The notes under the pieces: model-generated
Told to the model about the DNA's origin: nothing
What the model saw: only the letters and a program-made list of their open reading frames with translations
Database searches by the model: none
Made by a program: the position numbers and the translations under genes
From: CAVQBL01 sp963710715
GTDB taxonomy: Bacteria > Pseudomonadota > Gammaproteobacteria > DSM-16500
Length of the DNA stretch: 64,000 nt
Reading direction: 5' to 3'
Assembly: GCA_963710715.1 (NCBI GenBank)
Contig: CAVQBL010000013.1
Span: forward strand, 495,631-559,630
Part shown: piece after piece, positions 26,001 through 34,695 of the stretch
How positions within the stretch are numbered: the first letter of the stretch is position 1
Layout of the letters: each line of letters starts with the position of its first letter

Positions 26001-29000
26001 ATGCGGTTTACTGATATTTTCATTAAACGCCCTGTGCTGGCAACAGTGGTTAGCTTGCTCATTTTAGCATTGGGATTACGCTCAATTGGTTCACTCTCTG
26101 TGCGGCAATTTCCATATACTGTTAATTCAGTGGTAACAGTGACTACCACATATATTGGTGCTGATCCTGGTGTGGTAGCCGGGTTCATTACGACTCCTTT
26201 GGAAAATTCAATCGCGCAAGCGAATGGCATTGATTACATGACATCTATCAGTACGCAAAATACCAGTACGATATCCATTAATTTACGGCTTAATTATCCT
26301 CCTAACGTAGCGCTTGCCGATCTCAATGCCAAAGTTAACGCTGTGCTTAATCAATTACCTAAAGCGTCCCAATTGCCAGTGATTACGATTGCGACTGGGG
26401 AAACCATTGATTCCATGTATATGGGATTTTATAGCGATGTGTTAGCAACTAATCAAATTACGGATTATCTCGTACGTGTTGTACAGCCTAAACTGCAAGC
26501 GATTGATGGTGTGCAGACGGCTGAAATTATCGGCAATCGACAATTTGCAATGCGCATATGGCTAGATCCAATTAAGTTATCCGGTTTTGGTGTCACACCA
26601 ACGGATGTTTCACTGGCTTTAGCTAATAATGATGTGATCTCAGCAGTAGGCCGTACAGATGGCAATATGTTTACTGTGAATCTCACAGCTGACACAGGTT
26701 TGACTTCAGTAGAACAATTTAAAAACATGGTTATCAAAGCACAGAATGGTGCCATTATTCGTTTAGGTGATGTCGCAACAGTAACACTGGGTGCAACTAA
26801 TTATGATACATCGGTGAGTTTTAATGGACAAAGAGCAGTGTATGTTGGTATTCAAGTTGCACCCACGGCTAATCTTTTGACTGTCATCGGTGAAGTTAGA
26901 AAAGCATTTCCATACATCCAGCAACAATTACCTCAAGGTATGAATGCCAAAATTGTTTATGACGCAACTGAGTTTGTAAATAGTGCAATTCGTGAAGTGA
27001 TACGTTCTCTCGTTGAAGCTTTAATTATTGTAACAATAGTTATCTTTTTATTTTTAGGTTCAATACGATCAGTCATTATTCCGGTGGTGGCGATACCTTT
27101 ATCACTCATCGGCGCGTTTTTTATTATGTTAGTGCTTGGCTACTCAATTAATTTATTGACGTTGCTCGCACTGGTTTTAGCGATTGGTCTTGTTGTGGAT
27201 GATGCTATTATCGTCGTTGAAAATATCCAGCGACATATGGAAGCAGGCATGTCTAAGTTAGAGGCTGCTATGCATGGAGCGCGGGAGCTTAGCGAATCCA
27301 ATTATTGCTATTTCAGTTGTTTTAATCGCAGTTTATGTTCCAATTGGATTCATGGGAGGATTGACGGGTGCTTTATTTAGTGAATTTGCTTTTACATTAG
27401 CGGGAGCAGTTGCGGTTTCTGCCATCATCGCGCTTACACTTTCGCCTATGATGTGTTCTAAATTATTAAAATTGCCTTCGCATGATAAAATGAATACCGA
27501 AGCAACAGGGAAGAAGAAGCGAAAATTTTTTGAATATGAACATGGCTTTGTCGCCTTCATTGACCGTCAGTTTGAAAATTTGCAGCAAAAATATGAGCAT
27601 GTACTACGCGATTCATTCAGTTATCTGCCAGTGACGGCAGTATTTGCGGTAATCATTTTAGGGAGTATTTATTTTCTTTATTCAAGTTCAAAATCGGAAT
27701 TAGCTCCTCAGGAAGATCAAGGTATTATTATTGCGCAGCTTACTGCTGCGCCTAACGCTTCGCTAGAGCAGACTCAACTTTATTCTGATCAAGTTTACAA
27801 GATTTACAAATCGTTTCCTGAATCTGAGCGTGTTTTCCAGCTGGATGGTGTGACTGGTCTTAATACAAGTATCATCGGTATGGGACTTAAGCCCTGGGAT
27901 GAACGTACACGCACATCGAATCAGTTGCAACCCATTGTGCAAGATAAATTAGATAAAATCACGGGAGGTATTATCGCAGCATTTCAATTACCACCTTTAC
28001 CGGGCGCGCGCGGTGTACCGATACAGTTTGTGTTGGGAACGACAGAATCGTTTGATCAACTGAATGAAGTGAATCAGGCTCTGTTAGTAAAAGCCCGTGC
28101 TAGTGGATTATTTGTTTATTTAGATACAGATCTTAAAATCGATAAAGCGCAGACCAGTGTTCTTTTAGATCGAGATAAAACATCACAATTTGGTCTCACC
28201 ATGCAAGATATTGGTAATGTATTGGGAGGAGGGCTTAGTCAAAATTATATTAATTACTTTAATCTTGCTGGTCGCTCATACCAAGTTATTCCACAAATGA
28301 AACGTGGCGAACGCGAAAATTATAATCAATTATTAAATTATTATTTTAATACGCAAGGTGGTCAAGCAATTCCTTTATCTACGATTGCAAATTTGAAAAT
28401 CACAGTTGTTCCTGAATCGTTAAACCATTTTCAGCAGCTGAATTCAGCAACCTTATCTGCTGTTCCTGCTCCTGGAGTTACGATGGGTGAGGCGTTGAAT
28501 GCTTTAAAAGAAATGGCAAAAGCAGTATTGCCACAAGGTTATTCGATTGATTTTGCAGGACAGTCGCGACAATTCGTGCAAGAAAGTGCTGCTTTGACAG
28601 TCACTTTCTTTTTCGCACTGGTTATTATTTTTCTTTCTCTGGCAGCATTATTTGAAAGTTTTCGCGATCCACTGATTGTATTAATTAGTGTTCCTATGTC
28701 GATTTGCGGCGCAATGATTTTTATTAGTCTTGGTATCGGCGGCATGAGTCTTAATATTTATACCGAAGTGGGTTTAGTGACGTTGATTGGATTAATTAGT
28801 AAGCATGGTATTTTGATTGTGCAATTTGCTAATGATTTGCAAAAAGAGGGTAAGAAAAAACCGGAAGCCATTGTTATGGCAGCCAGTATTCGTTTGCGTC
28901 CTATTTTGATGACAACCGCTTCGATGGTGTTAGGTGTTGTGCCACTGATTACGGCTACCGGTGCAGGCGCTGTAAGTCGGTATAACATTGGATTGGTGAT

Positions 29001-29118
29001 TGCAACGGGTATTTCAGTGGGAACGTTATTTACATTGTTTGTTGTGCCAGCGATGTATATGTTTTTAGCGGAGGATCATGCGGGGAAGGTGGCTACAGGG
29101 GAAATTGAAAGAGCTTAA
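26001..29118 (+). pseudogene. RND multidrug efflux pump (AcrB/MexF family), one frameshift
   Basis: The inner-membrane proton-driven pump of the operon. The N-terminal half runs to the helix-4 proton-relay region (VLAIGLVVDDAIIVVENIQR, with the conserved DD pair). The C-terminal half resumes with LANPIIAISVVLIAVYVPIG and includes YTEVGLVTLIGLISKHGILI in the second helix bundle. The frame shifts near 27290, inside the codons for HGARELANP, and removing one base restores a 1038-residue protein, normal for AcrB relatives. Since the rest is clean, a base-calling error is as likely as a real mutation. It is coupled to the adaptor gene with a 17-bp gap. Confidence 0.92.
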
Positions 29119-29134
29119 ATACTTGTCAAAAAAA

Positions 29135-29154
29135 ATCCCCGCTTTCGCGGGGAT
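29135..29154. terminator. Convergent intrinsic terminator
   Basis: The 8-bp stem ATCCCCGC/GCGGGGAT with a TTTC loop is preceded by a run of eight A, which is a T-tract for the minus strand. It ends the lipoprotein gene at 29173 and probably also the RND operon. Confidence 0.9.
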
Positions 29155-29172
29155 AGTTTGGTGAATTACTTA

Positions 29173-29643
29173 TTATCTAGAAGAAACTGCTTTCCATGTA
29201 CCATTGCTTTGACGGCAAGCAACACCATGAACTTGTCTTCTCTTACCCTTAATTACTGCAGTAGCAACGAATCTGCGGCAATTTGGGTTTCCATGGACAG
29301 TCATTCTCTTGCCTGTGGGTACGACTCTATAGCTGTTGCCAGTCTTGCTGTTTCTCCAAGCGGCGGGTTGGTTTTCACGGTTCTTATTCATAGCTGTGTA
29401 TGTTCTTGCGCTATCTGAACTTTCCATGTTGTATCCAACGATTCCACCCAGTAATCCGCCAACGACAGCGCCTGCAGCTACTGCACCACCGCTTCCACCA
29501 ATTGCGCCGCCAGCGAGTCCACCAAGAACTCCACCTGTGATAGCTCCTAGACCGGTATTTTGGTTTTGGGTGTTGGATGAGCAGCCTACTACGGTTGCGC
29601 TAATGCTGATGATAAGAGCCAGTTTTGTTAATGCTTGTTTCAT
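29173..29643 (-). CDS. Glycine-zipper lipoprotein (17 kDa surface antigen-like)
   Basis: A 156-residue lipoprotein with lipobox VVGC (Cys21) and a glycine-zipper segment of about 45 residues (GGVLGGLAGGAIGGSGG, then GGLLGGIVGYNME). The C-terminal domain has RENQPAAWRNSKTGNSYRV and GNPNCRRFVATA. This pattern matches the Rickettsia 17 kDa antigen/SlyB-like family anchored in the outer membrane. The role is probably envelope integrity; no enzyme function is expected. It is convergent with the RND operon and followed by a terminator. Confidence 0.88.
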   Translation of the reverse strand: MKQALTKLALIISISATVVGCSSNTQNQNTGLGAITGGVLGGLAGGAIGGSGGAVAAGAVVGGLLGGIVGYNMESSDSARTYTAMNKNRENQPAAWRNSKTGNSYRVVPTGKRMTVHGNPNCRRFVATAVIKGKRRQVHGVACRQSNGTWKAVSSR

Positions 29644-29856
29644 GACCTAATTACCTCCGATGTATTATTTAAAAATCCTGTCTAGATTTGCTATATGGTT
29701 TTTTGCTTCAAATCAATAACATATAGAATGGTTCTATGATACGTGAAATTTATTATTTTTTCCATTTAGGGATGTTACTTGGTAGATTAGTAGAAACCCG
29801 GAGAAAGATTGATAGACTTTATGATTAGGTTTATGATAATTATTTGGTGGAACGCC

Positions 29857-30471
29857 ATGCACGAAAACCTATTAAAAATAATACAAAAACATAGCTTTTG
29901 GGTGGTGCTACTTTGCCATTTGTTATTTTTCCTCAGTTTAGTCTTAACGTGGAATTCCCAACTCGAATTTAAAGAAAAACCTTCTCTTTATATACCATCC
30001 TATGTTTATCATGAACCAAGTCATTCTTCGGTTCAGCAAAATAATGATTCAGAAAAAGAGGTGGAGACTTCGCCAAGTGGTATTGAAAAGCGTGCAGTAA
30101 CACAGTCTCATGCAATACCGAGACCTAATCAGCTGAGAGAGATTAATGCTTCTCGAAATGTGGATGGTGTTCACTTGATAGGAGAGAAAAAAATTGATAA
30201 TAAACTCCTTGAATTTTTGGGTAAGGCACTCACTGCGCGTCTTGTTTATCCCAAAAGCGCGATTGATTTTAATGTGAAAGGGAGAAGTACAATTGGATTT
30301 TTAGTTTCTCCCGGTGGGATGATTTCTGATATCCAATTGCTTGAATCGAGTGGTGCAGAAGTGTTGGATAATGCTGCGCTTGCTGCAACGAATGCAATAT
30401 CGCCAGTAAAAACTGTTGATCCTTATTTGAAAGGGGCGCAGTATTTAGTGATTGGGTTTATTTTCAATTGA
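29857..30471 (+). CDS. TonB-family energy transducer-like protein
   Basis: A protein of about 204 residues. An N-terminal membrane helix (FWVVLLCHLLFFLSLVLTW) is followed by a polar linker and a C-terminal TonB domain. The TonB signature is RLVYPKSAIDFNVKGRSTIG, then GMISDIQLLESSGAEVLDNA. TonB couples the proton motive force to outer-membrane receptors through ExbB/ExbD, neither of which is in the window. The linker is shorter and less Pro-rich than classical TonB, so it could be one of the TonB-like envelope proteins. Upstream in-frame starts at 29809 and 29821 are possible; the ATG at 29857 puts the helix close to the N-terminus. Confidence 0.82.
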   Translation: MHENLLKIIQKHSFWVVLLCHLLFFLSLVLTWNSQLEFKEKPSLYIPSYVYHEPSHSSVQQNNDSEKEVETSPSGIEKRAVTQSHAIPRPNQLREINASRNVDGVHLIGEKKIDNKLLEFLGKALTARLVYPKSAIDFNVKGRSTIGFLVSPGGMISDIQLLESSGAEVLDNAALAATNAISPVKTVDPYLKGAQYLVIGFIFN

Positions 30472-30489
30472 TGGAAAATAGAGTTCTAC

Positions 30490-30903
30490 ATGATTAAAAT
30501 CACACCGAACATTTTAATTAATGAGTTTGAAATTAAGCTTACTTTTATTCGTGCACCAGGTCCGGGCGGACAGAATGTCAATAAAGTCGCGACAGCTGTT
30601 CAGTTGCGTTTTAATGCTAAAGACTCAGCGGCATTACCTGAAGCAGTGCGTTCACGTTTATTATTGTTAGCAGGAAATAAAATAACATCGCAAGGTGATT
30701 TAATTATCAAGGCAAGTCGTTATCGTACTCAAGAACGTAATAAGCAAGATGCATTAAATCGATTCGTGGAATTAATCAAGCGTGCTGCTGTTGCACCTAA
30801 AAAGCGTAAAAAAACCAAGCCTACAGCTGGATCAGCTGAACGTAGGTTAACAAAAAAGAAATTACATGGAAAAGCGAAGTCGTTACGGAAGCAGCTTTTT
30901 TGA
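30490..30903 (+). CDS. arfB: Alternative ribosome-rescue factor ArfB (YaeJ)
   Basis: A 137-residue peptidyl-tRNA hydrolase of the release-factor family. The catalytic GGQ is at 26-28 within RAPGPGGQNVNKVATAVQLR. The C-terminal 35 residues are Lys/Arg-rich (KKRKKTKPTAGSAERRLTKK), which is the tail that enters the empty mRNA channel of stalled ribosomes. Length and tail distinguish it from RF1/RF2. The start lies 18 bp after the TonB-like gene, so the two may share a transcript by chance of spacing. Confidence 0.95.
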   Translation: MIKITPNILINEFEIKLTFIRAPGPGGQNVNKVATAVQLRFNAKDSAALPEAVRSRLLLLAGNKITSQGDLIIKASRYRTQERNKQDALNRFVELIKRAAVAPKKRKKTKPTAGSAERRLTKKKLHGKAKSLRKQLF

Positions 30904-30949
30904 GCCACTCCTTCTTTTGATTCAAACGCTCAATGTTGGCTTGCTAAAC

Positions 30950-31354
30950 TTAAGCCCAATTCTCTATTTTTAAACTCGGTACCCTATTAAATTCTTTTAA
31001 ATTGTTTGTAACCAAAATAACTTTTAAGGCACGCGCGTGAGACGCAATCCAAAGATCATTATTACCAATTGGCTTACCTATTTTTTCTAAATTAGATCGC
31101 ATATCACCGTAGTGTTCAGCAACATCACTATTTAATGGTAAAACAGGTATCAATGTAGTTAACTCAATGAGTTTTTCATGTGCTTGATCCGCAAAATGAC
31201 TCTTTTTAGCCCCATATAAAAGTTCACCGTGCGTAATGATTGACATTGCTATTTCACCAACCTCTAATTTTGTAAATCTTTTCATTACAGTTTCAGGTTT
31301 TTTCTTGGCAATGTAGATACAGATATTGGTATCTAATAAATATTTTAAATGCAT
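30950..31354 (-). CDS. vapC: VapC-type PIN-domain toxin
   Basis: A 134-residue PIN-domain endoribonuclease of a type II toxin-antitoxin pair. Acidic metal ligands are seen at Asp8 (LLDTNICIY), Glu44 (THGELLYG) and Asp100 (IGNNDLWIAS). The C-terminus has the family pattern VTNNLKEFNRVPSLKIENW. VapC enzymes cut specific RNAs, often initiator tRNA. Its ATG overlaps the last base of the antitoxin gene, as is usual for vapBC. Confidence 0.94.
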   Translation of the reverse strand: MHLKYLLDTNICIYIAKKKPETVMKRFTKLEVGEIAMSIITHGELLYGAKKSHFADQAHEKLIELTTLIPVLPLNSDVAEHYGDMRSNLEKIGKPIGNNDLWIASHARALKVILVTNNLKEFNRVPSLKIENWA

Positions 31355-31584
31355 TAAAAGAACTCTCTTTCTTGCGGCAGGGATTCATCACGTCCGTTTG
31401 AGAAAAAATCATTAGGCATGCTGGATAATAATTCAAATGCGTGCTTTAAGTTTTTAGGTTTTTCTCGTAAAACTACCTCATTATCACGTTTAAAAATTTC
31501 AACTTCTTTACAATGAAATTGAAATTCTTTTGGTAGTCTTAGTGCTTGAGAATTACCCGATTTAAATACCTTAGCAAACTTCAT
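31354..31584 (-). CDS. vapB: VapB-type antitoxin
   Basis: A 76-residue antitoxin with an N-terminal AbrB/MazE-type DNA-binding fold (MKFAKVFKSGNSQALRLPKE) and a C-terminal tail that would wrap the toxin. The ATG at 31584 is chosen over a non-ATG start upstream because the family begins exactly here and a GAGGGA site lies 5 bp ahead. It is expected to repress its own promoter together with VapC; the palindrome at 31602 is the likely operator. Confidence 0.93.
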   Translation of the reverse strand: MKFAKVFKSGNSQALRLPKEFQFHCKEVEIFKRDNEVVLREKPKNLKHAFELLSSMPNDFFSNGRDESLPQEREFF

Positions 31585-31601
31585 GGTTCCCTCGCAAAGC
31601 A

Positions 31602-31628
31602 TATGTATATATGTTAAGTATATACATA
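31602..31628. promoter_or_regulatory. Probable vapBC operator
   Basis: A perfect 10-bp inverted repeat, TATGTATATA and TATATACATA, is separated by 7 bp and lies 18 bp upstream of the vapB ATG. AbrB-fold antitoxins bind such AT-rich palindromes. The assignment follows from position only. Confidence 0.65.
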
Positions 31629-31704
31629 AATCATATAAATTGCAAATACTCCGTCCATATGGGGTAAGCCTATAAGGACGGAGTAATAATAGGAAGGAGA
31701 GGGA

Positions 31705-32223
31705 TTAAGTATTCTGCTTGAAATTAAGCAAGCGGACTTTAAATACAAGTGTTTCATTGGGTCCAATAGCAGGAGGCGCGCCTTGTTCGCCATAAGCCAA
31801 GTGCGATGGAACATAAATTTCCCAAGTTGAGCCTATCGGCATTAATTGCAGTGCTTCAACCCATCCCGGTATCACTTGCCCTAAAACGAAATCTGCAGGG
31901 CCACCATGTTTGGATGAACTATCAAACTCTGTGCCGTCAATCAGTGTGCCTGTGTATTCCACTGTTACAGTATCAGTTACCTTAGGTTTAGGGCCTTTTC
32001 CTGTTCTAATAACTCTATATTGCAAGCCATCAGGTAGTGTGATGACATCTCTTTTCATTTTATTTATTTGTAAAAATCTTTCTCCTGCATGCTTGTTTTT
32101 TTCAGCAGTTTTATGCTGTTGATTGGTCATGGAGTAGGCTTGTGTTTGTCCATTTTGGTCGGCATAGGCTTGCGTAGAAATGATTACTCCAGCAAGGGCT
32201 GCTGCGATTAACTTTACGTTCAT
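31705..32223 (-). CDS. Periplasmic FKBP-type peptidyl-prolyl isomerase
   Basis: A 172-residue exported isomerase with a signal peptide ending AYADQ (about residue 22), a short helical linker, and one FKBP domain from about residue 65. Domain motifs are VTDTVTVEYTGTLIDGTEFD, then VIPGWVEALQLMPIGSTWEI and LAYGEQGAPP. The domain resembles Mip/FkpA, but the long dimerisation helix of Mip is much shortened, so it may be monomeric. It catalyses prolyl isomerisation of envelope or surface proteins; Mip relatives contribute to infection in Legionella, which is family knowledge and not shown here. Confidence 0.92.
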   Translation of the reverse strand: MNVKLIAAALAGVIISTQAYADQNGQTQAYSMTNQQHKTAEKNKHAGERFLQINKMKRDVITLPDGLQYRVIRTGKGPKPKVTDTVTVEYTGTLIDGTEFDSSSKHGGPADFVLGQVIPGWVEALQLMPIGSTWEIYVPSHLAYGEQGAPPAIGPNETLVFKVRLLNFKQNT

Positions 32224-32366
32224 GTGAGCTCCTTAATTTAAAAAAATGCATCATATCACAAGGACATACTGTACCAAAATGACCATTATTTGATCATTTA
32301 ATTTTGGCACTATAAATTAAAAATTTTTAATATAATTAATAACTTATTCTTATTTTCCCTACTGTA

Positions 32367-32387
32367 CAGAAAGCTTTCTGCTATAAT
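32367..32387 (+). promoter_or_regulatory. bufA: Candidate bufA promoter with overlapping palindrome
   Basis: A perfect 14-bp palindrome CAGAAAGCTTTCTG (32367-32380) stands one base ahead of a consensus -10 box TATAAT (32382-32387), about 85 bp before the bufA start. A dyad in the spacer region is a usual place for a regulator. No clear -35 box is seen, so activation by a regulator is possible. The remainder of 32224-32471 is AT-rich with no other recognisable signal. Confidence 0.4.
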
Positions 32388-32471
32388 TGTATCTGACTTC
32401 CTTCAGCCTCTTTGGCTAGGAAAGCGAGAACAAGCGATTTTATGCAACATACGTTTAAAAGGAGTTAGCAT

Positions 32472-32690
32472 ATGAATACGAAAAAGATGATCGGTTTAAC
32501 TCTCGCAACAGCAGCAGCAGTTGCCTTTGTAACGGCACCTGTCACATCAACAGTAACATTTGCCCATGGCTCTAAAATAGTCAAATGCTATAATACTTGC
32601 AAAGGTAAACATAACTGCAAAGGTAGTAAAGGGTACAAAAAAATGTCCTATAAAAAATGTGTAAAATTAGGTGGGACACCAAAAAAGTAA
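32472..32690 (+). CDS. bufA: Bufferin-type precursor (DUF2282-like, Cys-containing)
   Basis: A 72-residue exported precursor. The signal peptide ends about FAHGS (residues 30-34). The mature part carries four cysteines at 39, 43, 49 and 63 in KCYNTCKGKHNCKG and KKCVKLGGT. This resembles the DUF2282/BufA pattern of a KCYG-type box, an H-x-C-x-G box and a terminal C-x-x-LGG box, although it is shorter and much more basic. In bufferin systems the cysteines are converted by the DUF692 enzyme to copper-binding heterocycles. The gene is followed by a hairpin and then by DUF692 and DUF2063 genes, which strongly supports this reading. AAAGGAG lies 10 bp upstream of the ATG. Confidence 0.82.
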   Translation: MNTKKMIGLTLATAAAVAFVTAPVTSTVTFAHGSKIVKCYNTCKGKHNCKGSKGYKKMSYKKCVKLGGTPKK

Positions 32691-32708
32691 TCGAATAATT
32701 ACTAAATC

Positions 32709-32748
32709 AGAGTGCGCGAGTGAGTTCACGCGCACTCTTTATTTTATT
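32709..32748 (+). terminator. Hairpin between bufA and bufB (attenuator or partial terminator)
   Basis: A 10-bp stem AGAGTGCGCG/CGCGCACTCT with a 10-nt loop is followed by TTTATTTTATTA. Placed inside the operon, it would let the small precursor be made in excess over its modifying enzymes. Confidence 0.8.
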
Positions 32749-32767
32749 ATTAATGAGGTTACTATCT

Positions 32768-33619
32768 ATGCAGCATAAAAAACCACGGAAGGTTAATTTA
32801 GGTTTCGGACTAGGCCTACGTATAGAGCATTACGAAACCATACTTGCTGAAAAACCCGCAATTGATTGGTTTGAAATTCTTACTGAAAATTATCTTGTAC
32901 CCGGTGGAAAACCACTTCATTTCTTAGAAAAAATTCACGAGCATTACCCAAATATGGTGATGCATGGCGTTTCTTTGTCTATTGGCAGTTCGGATCCTTT
33001 GGATAAAAATTATTTGCAACAAGTCAAAGCATTAGCAAAAAAAATTAAACCAAAATGGATTTCTGATCATTTATGCTGGACAGGAGTAAAAGGTAAAAAC
33101 ATGCATGATTTACTGCCTTTGCCATACACAGAAGAAGCTATTAAACATGTCATCAGTCGTGTCCAAAAAGTCCAAGATTTTTTAGGGCAACGCATTCTTC
33201 TCGAAAATGTATCCAGCTATGTGACTTATCAACAATCCGTAATGACTGAATGGGAATTTTTGCGCGAAATTGCGGAAAGAGCAGATTGTTTGATTTTGTT
33301 AGATGTCAATAATATTTATGTGAGTGGAGTTAATCATGAATTTAATCCACTGGATTATATCATGGCTATGCCAGTCGAACGCGTTTGCCAAATTCATTTA
33401 GCGGGACATTCCAAAGAAGATAATATGCTAATTGACACTCACGATCACGATATTATTGATCCCGTATGGAGTTTATATGCCGCTGCATTGCGTCGTTTTG
33501 GTCCTGTGGCAACGATGATTGAGCGTGATGATCGTATTCCACCGCTGAATACACTGTTAACTGAATTAAATTATGCACGTAAACTGGCTAAACAAGTACT
33601 CGCAGAGAAAATAGTATGA
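32768..33619 (+). CDS. bufB: DUF692 / MNIO family multinuclear iron oxidase (BufB)
   Basis: A 283-residue TIM-barrel enzyme of the DUF692 family (multinuclear non-haem iron-dependent oxidases, MbnB-like). Conserved metal-ligand regions are visible: WFEILTENYLVPGG, ISDHLCWTG, ILLENVSSYVTY, LLDVNNIYVSGVNHEFNP, HLAGHSKEDNMLIDTHDH and MIERDDRIPP. Family members oxidise cysteines of a small partner peptide, here most likely BufA. The start at 32768 is preferred to an upstream non-ATG because the family N-terminus (GFGLGLRIEHYE) begins just after it. It overlaps bufC by 4 bp. Confidence 0.93.
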   Translation: MQHKKPRKVNLGFGLGLRIEHYETILAEKPAIDWFEILTENYLVPGGKPLHFLEKIHEHYPNMVMHGVSLSIGSSDPLDKNYLQQVKALAKKIKPKWISDHLCWTGVKGKNMHDLLPLPYTEEAIKHVISRVQKVQDFLGQRILLENVSSYVTYQQSVMTEWEFLREIAERADCLILLDVNNIYVSGVNHEFNPLDYIMAMPVERVCQIHLAGHSKEDNMLIDTHDHDIIDPVWSLYAAALRRFGPVATMIERDDRIPPLNTLLTELNYARKLAKQVLAEKIV

Positions 33620-34395
33620 ATAAATTACTTAGCCTGCAGAATAAATTTCAAAAATACTTATTGTATTTGGATCAAAATATTTATCGCGATATTGTTGGCA
33701 CAAAAAAGGTTTTGGTAGCAAATCGTTTAGATATCTATGCGAATGCATATCGCTTACGTTTAGTTGAAGTGCTTGCTGGTAGTTATCCCGTGTTAAAGGC
33801 ACATCTCGGCAATAAAAAATTTGCAGTACTGGCTAATGAGTATATTGATTCTTATCCATCGCATTCCCCGTCACTACGCTGGTTTGGTGATCAATTAGAA
33901 TATTTTTTAATACAACATCCGAAATATAAGCGATCCCAATACTTGACGGAACTTGCTAAAGTAGAATGGACTATGGAATCCGTATTTGATGCAACCAATA
34001 GTGACATCGTTACTCTTGAATTTGTAGCAAAGATTCCACTGAAAGCCTGGGCTAATATGCGGTTGCGCATGCACACATCGTTATATTGTCTGGATTTGTC
34101 TTGGAATGTGATGCAACTTTGGGAAGCTATTTCTCTTAAGAAAACACCTAAGAAAATGAGACAGAATAAATCTTCTGAGCATTGGATTTTTTGGCGACAA
34201 GATTTAATTAATCAGTGTCGCCTATTACCTGTTGATGAAGCATATGCATTAAGCGCTATATTGAAGGGAAAAAAATTTGGTGAAGTGTGTGAAGGCTTGC
34301 GTCAATGGGTTGGTGAAGATGAGGTTGGAATGCGTGCTGCAACCTTATTAAAAGGATGGGTGGCGCAGGGGCTGGTGGCTGAGATTCGCATCTAG
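33616..34395 (+). CDS. bufC: DUF2063 family partner protein (BufC)
   Basis: A 259-residue protein with the DUF2063 (HvfC/BufC) N-terminal domain: LLSLQNKFQKYLLY, then NRLDIYANAYRLRLVEVLAG and SYPVLKAHLG. The C-terminal half is helical with EAYALSAILKGKKFGEVCEG. These proteins deliver the precursor peptide to the DUF692 oxidase, analogous to MbnC. The ATGA overlap with bufB indicates coupled translation. A structured repeat element begins 69 bp after the stop. Confidence 0.9.
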   Translation: MNKLLSLQNKFQKYLLYLDQNIYRDIVGTKKVLVANRLDIYANAYRLRLVEVLAGSYPVLKAHLGNKKFAVLANEYIDSYPSHSPSLRWFGDQLEYFLIQHPKYKRSQYLTELAKVEWTMESVFDATNSDIVTLEFVAKIPLKAWANMRLRMHTSLYCLDLSWNVMQLWEAISLKKTPKKMRQNKSSEHWIFWRQDLINQCRLLPVDEAYALSAILKGKKFGEVCEGLRQWVGEDEVGMRAATLLKGWVAQGLVAEIRI

Positions 34396-34463
34396 GGGAA
34401 TCTCCGTTCAAGGCTGTGAACTTACAAAAATAGGCTTTTCTTCTCTTTTTTCCCCCAACCACG

Positions 34464-34695
34464 AGCATTAAGTTGGGTTAGTGTTTTTTGAGATTAACAT
34501 GCTAACAGGCTTTGCTTATGGCCACTCTTGTTGATTATCTGTTTGCAAAAGCGGCCAGGGCGCATGCAATGACTATACTGTCGGCTCGCTATTAGTGGGC
34601 CAAAGGTGTAATTTTCGAGAGAAGCCGCTGGTTGAAAAGAAGTACTAACAAATTCAGCATGTTAATCTCAAAAAACACTGACCCAACTTAATGCT
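34464..34695. repeat. Structured TIR element (232 bp), copy B
   Basis: Terminal repeats of about 40 bp, opening AGCATTAAGTTGGG and closing CCCAACTTAATGCT, differ by one mismatch. Inner arms GATTAACATGCT/AGCATGTTAATC pair, as do GCAAAAGCGGCC and AGCCGCTGGTTG approximately. Compared with copy A at 22948 the arms changed on both sides. Its right end supplies the last two codons and the TAA stop of sodC on the minus strand. Confidence 0.85.

Noticed and set aside
26465..26755. Minus-strand ORF inside the RND pump
   Set aside because: It is a shadow of a clearly recognised AcrB-family reading frame.
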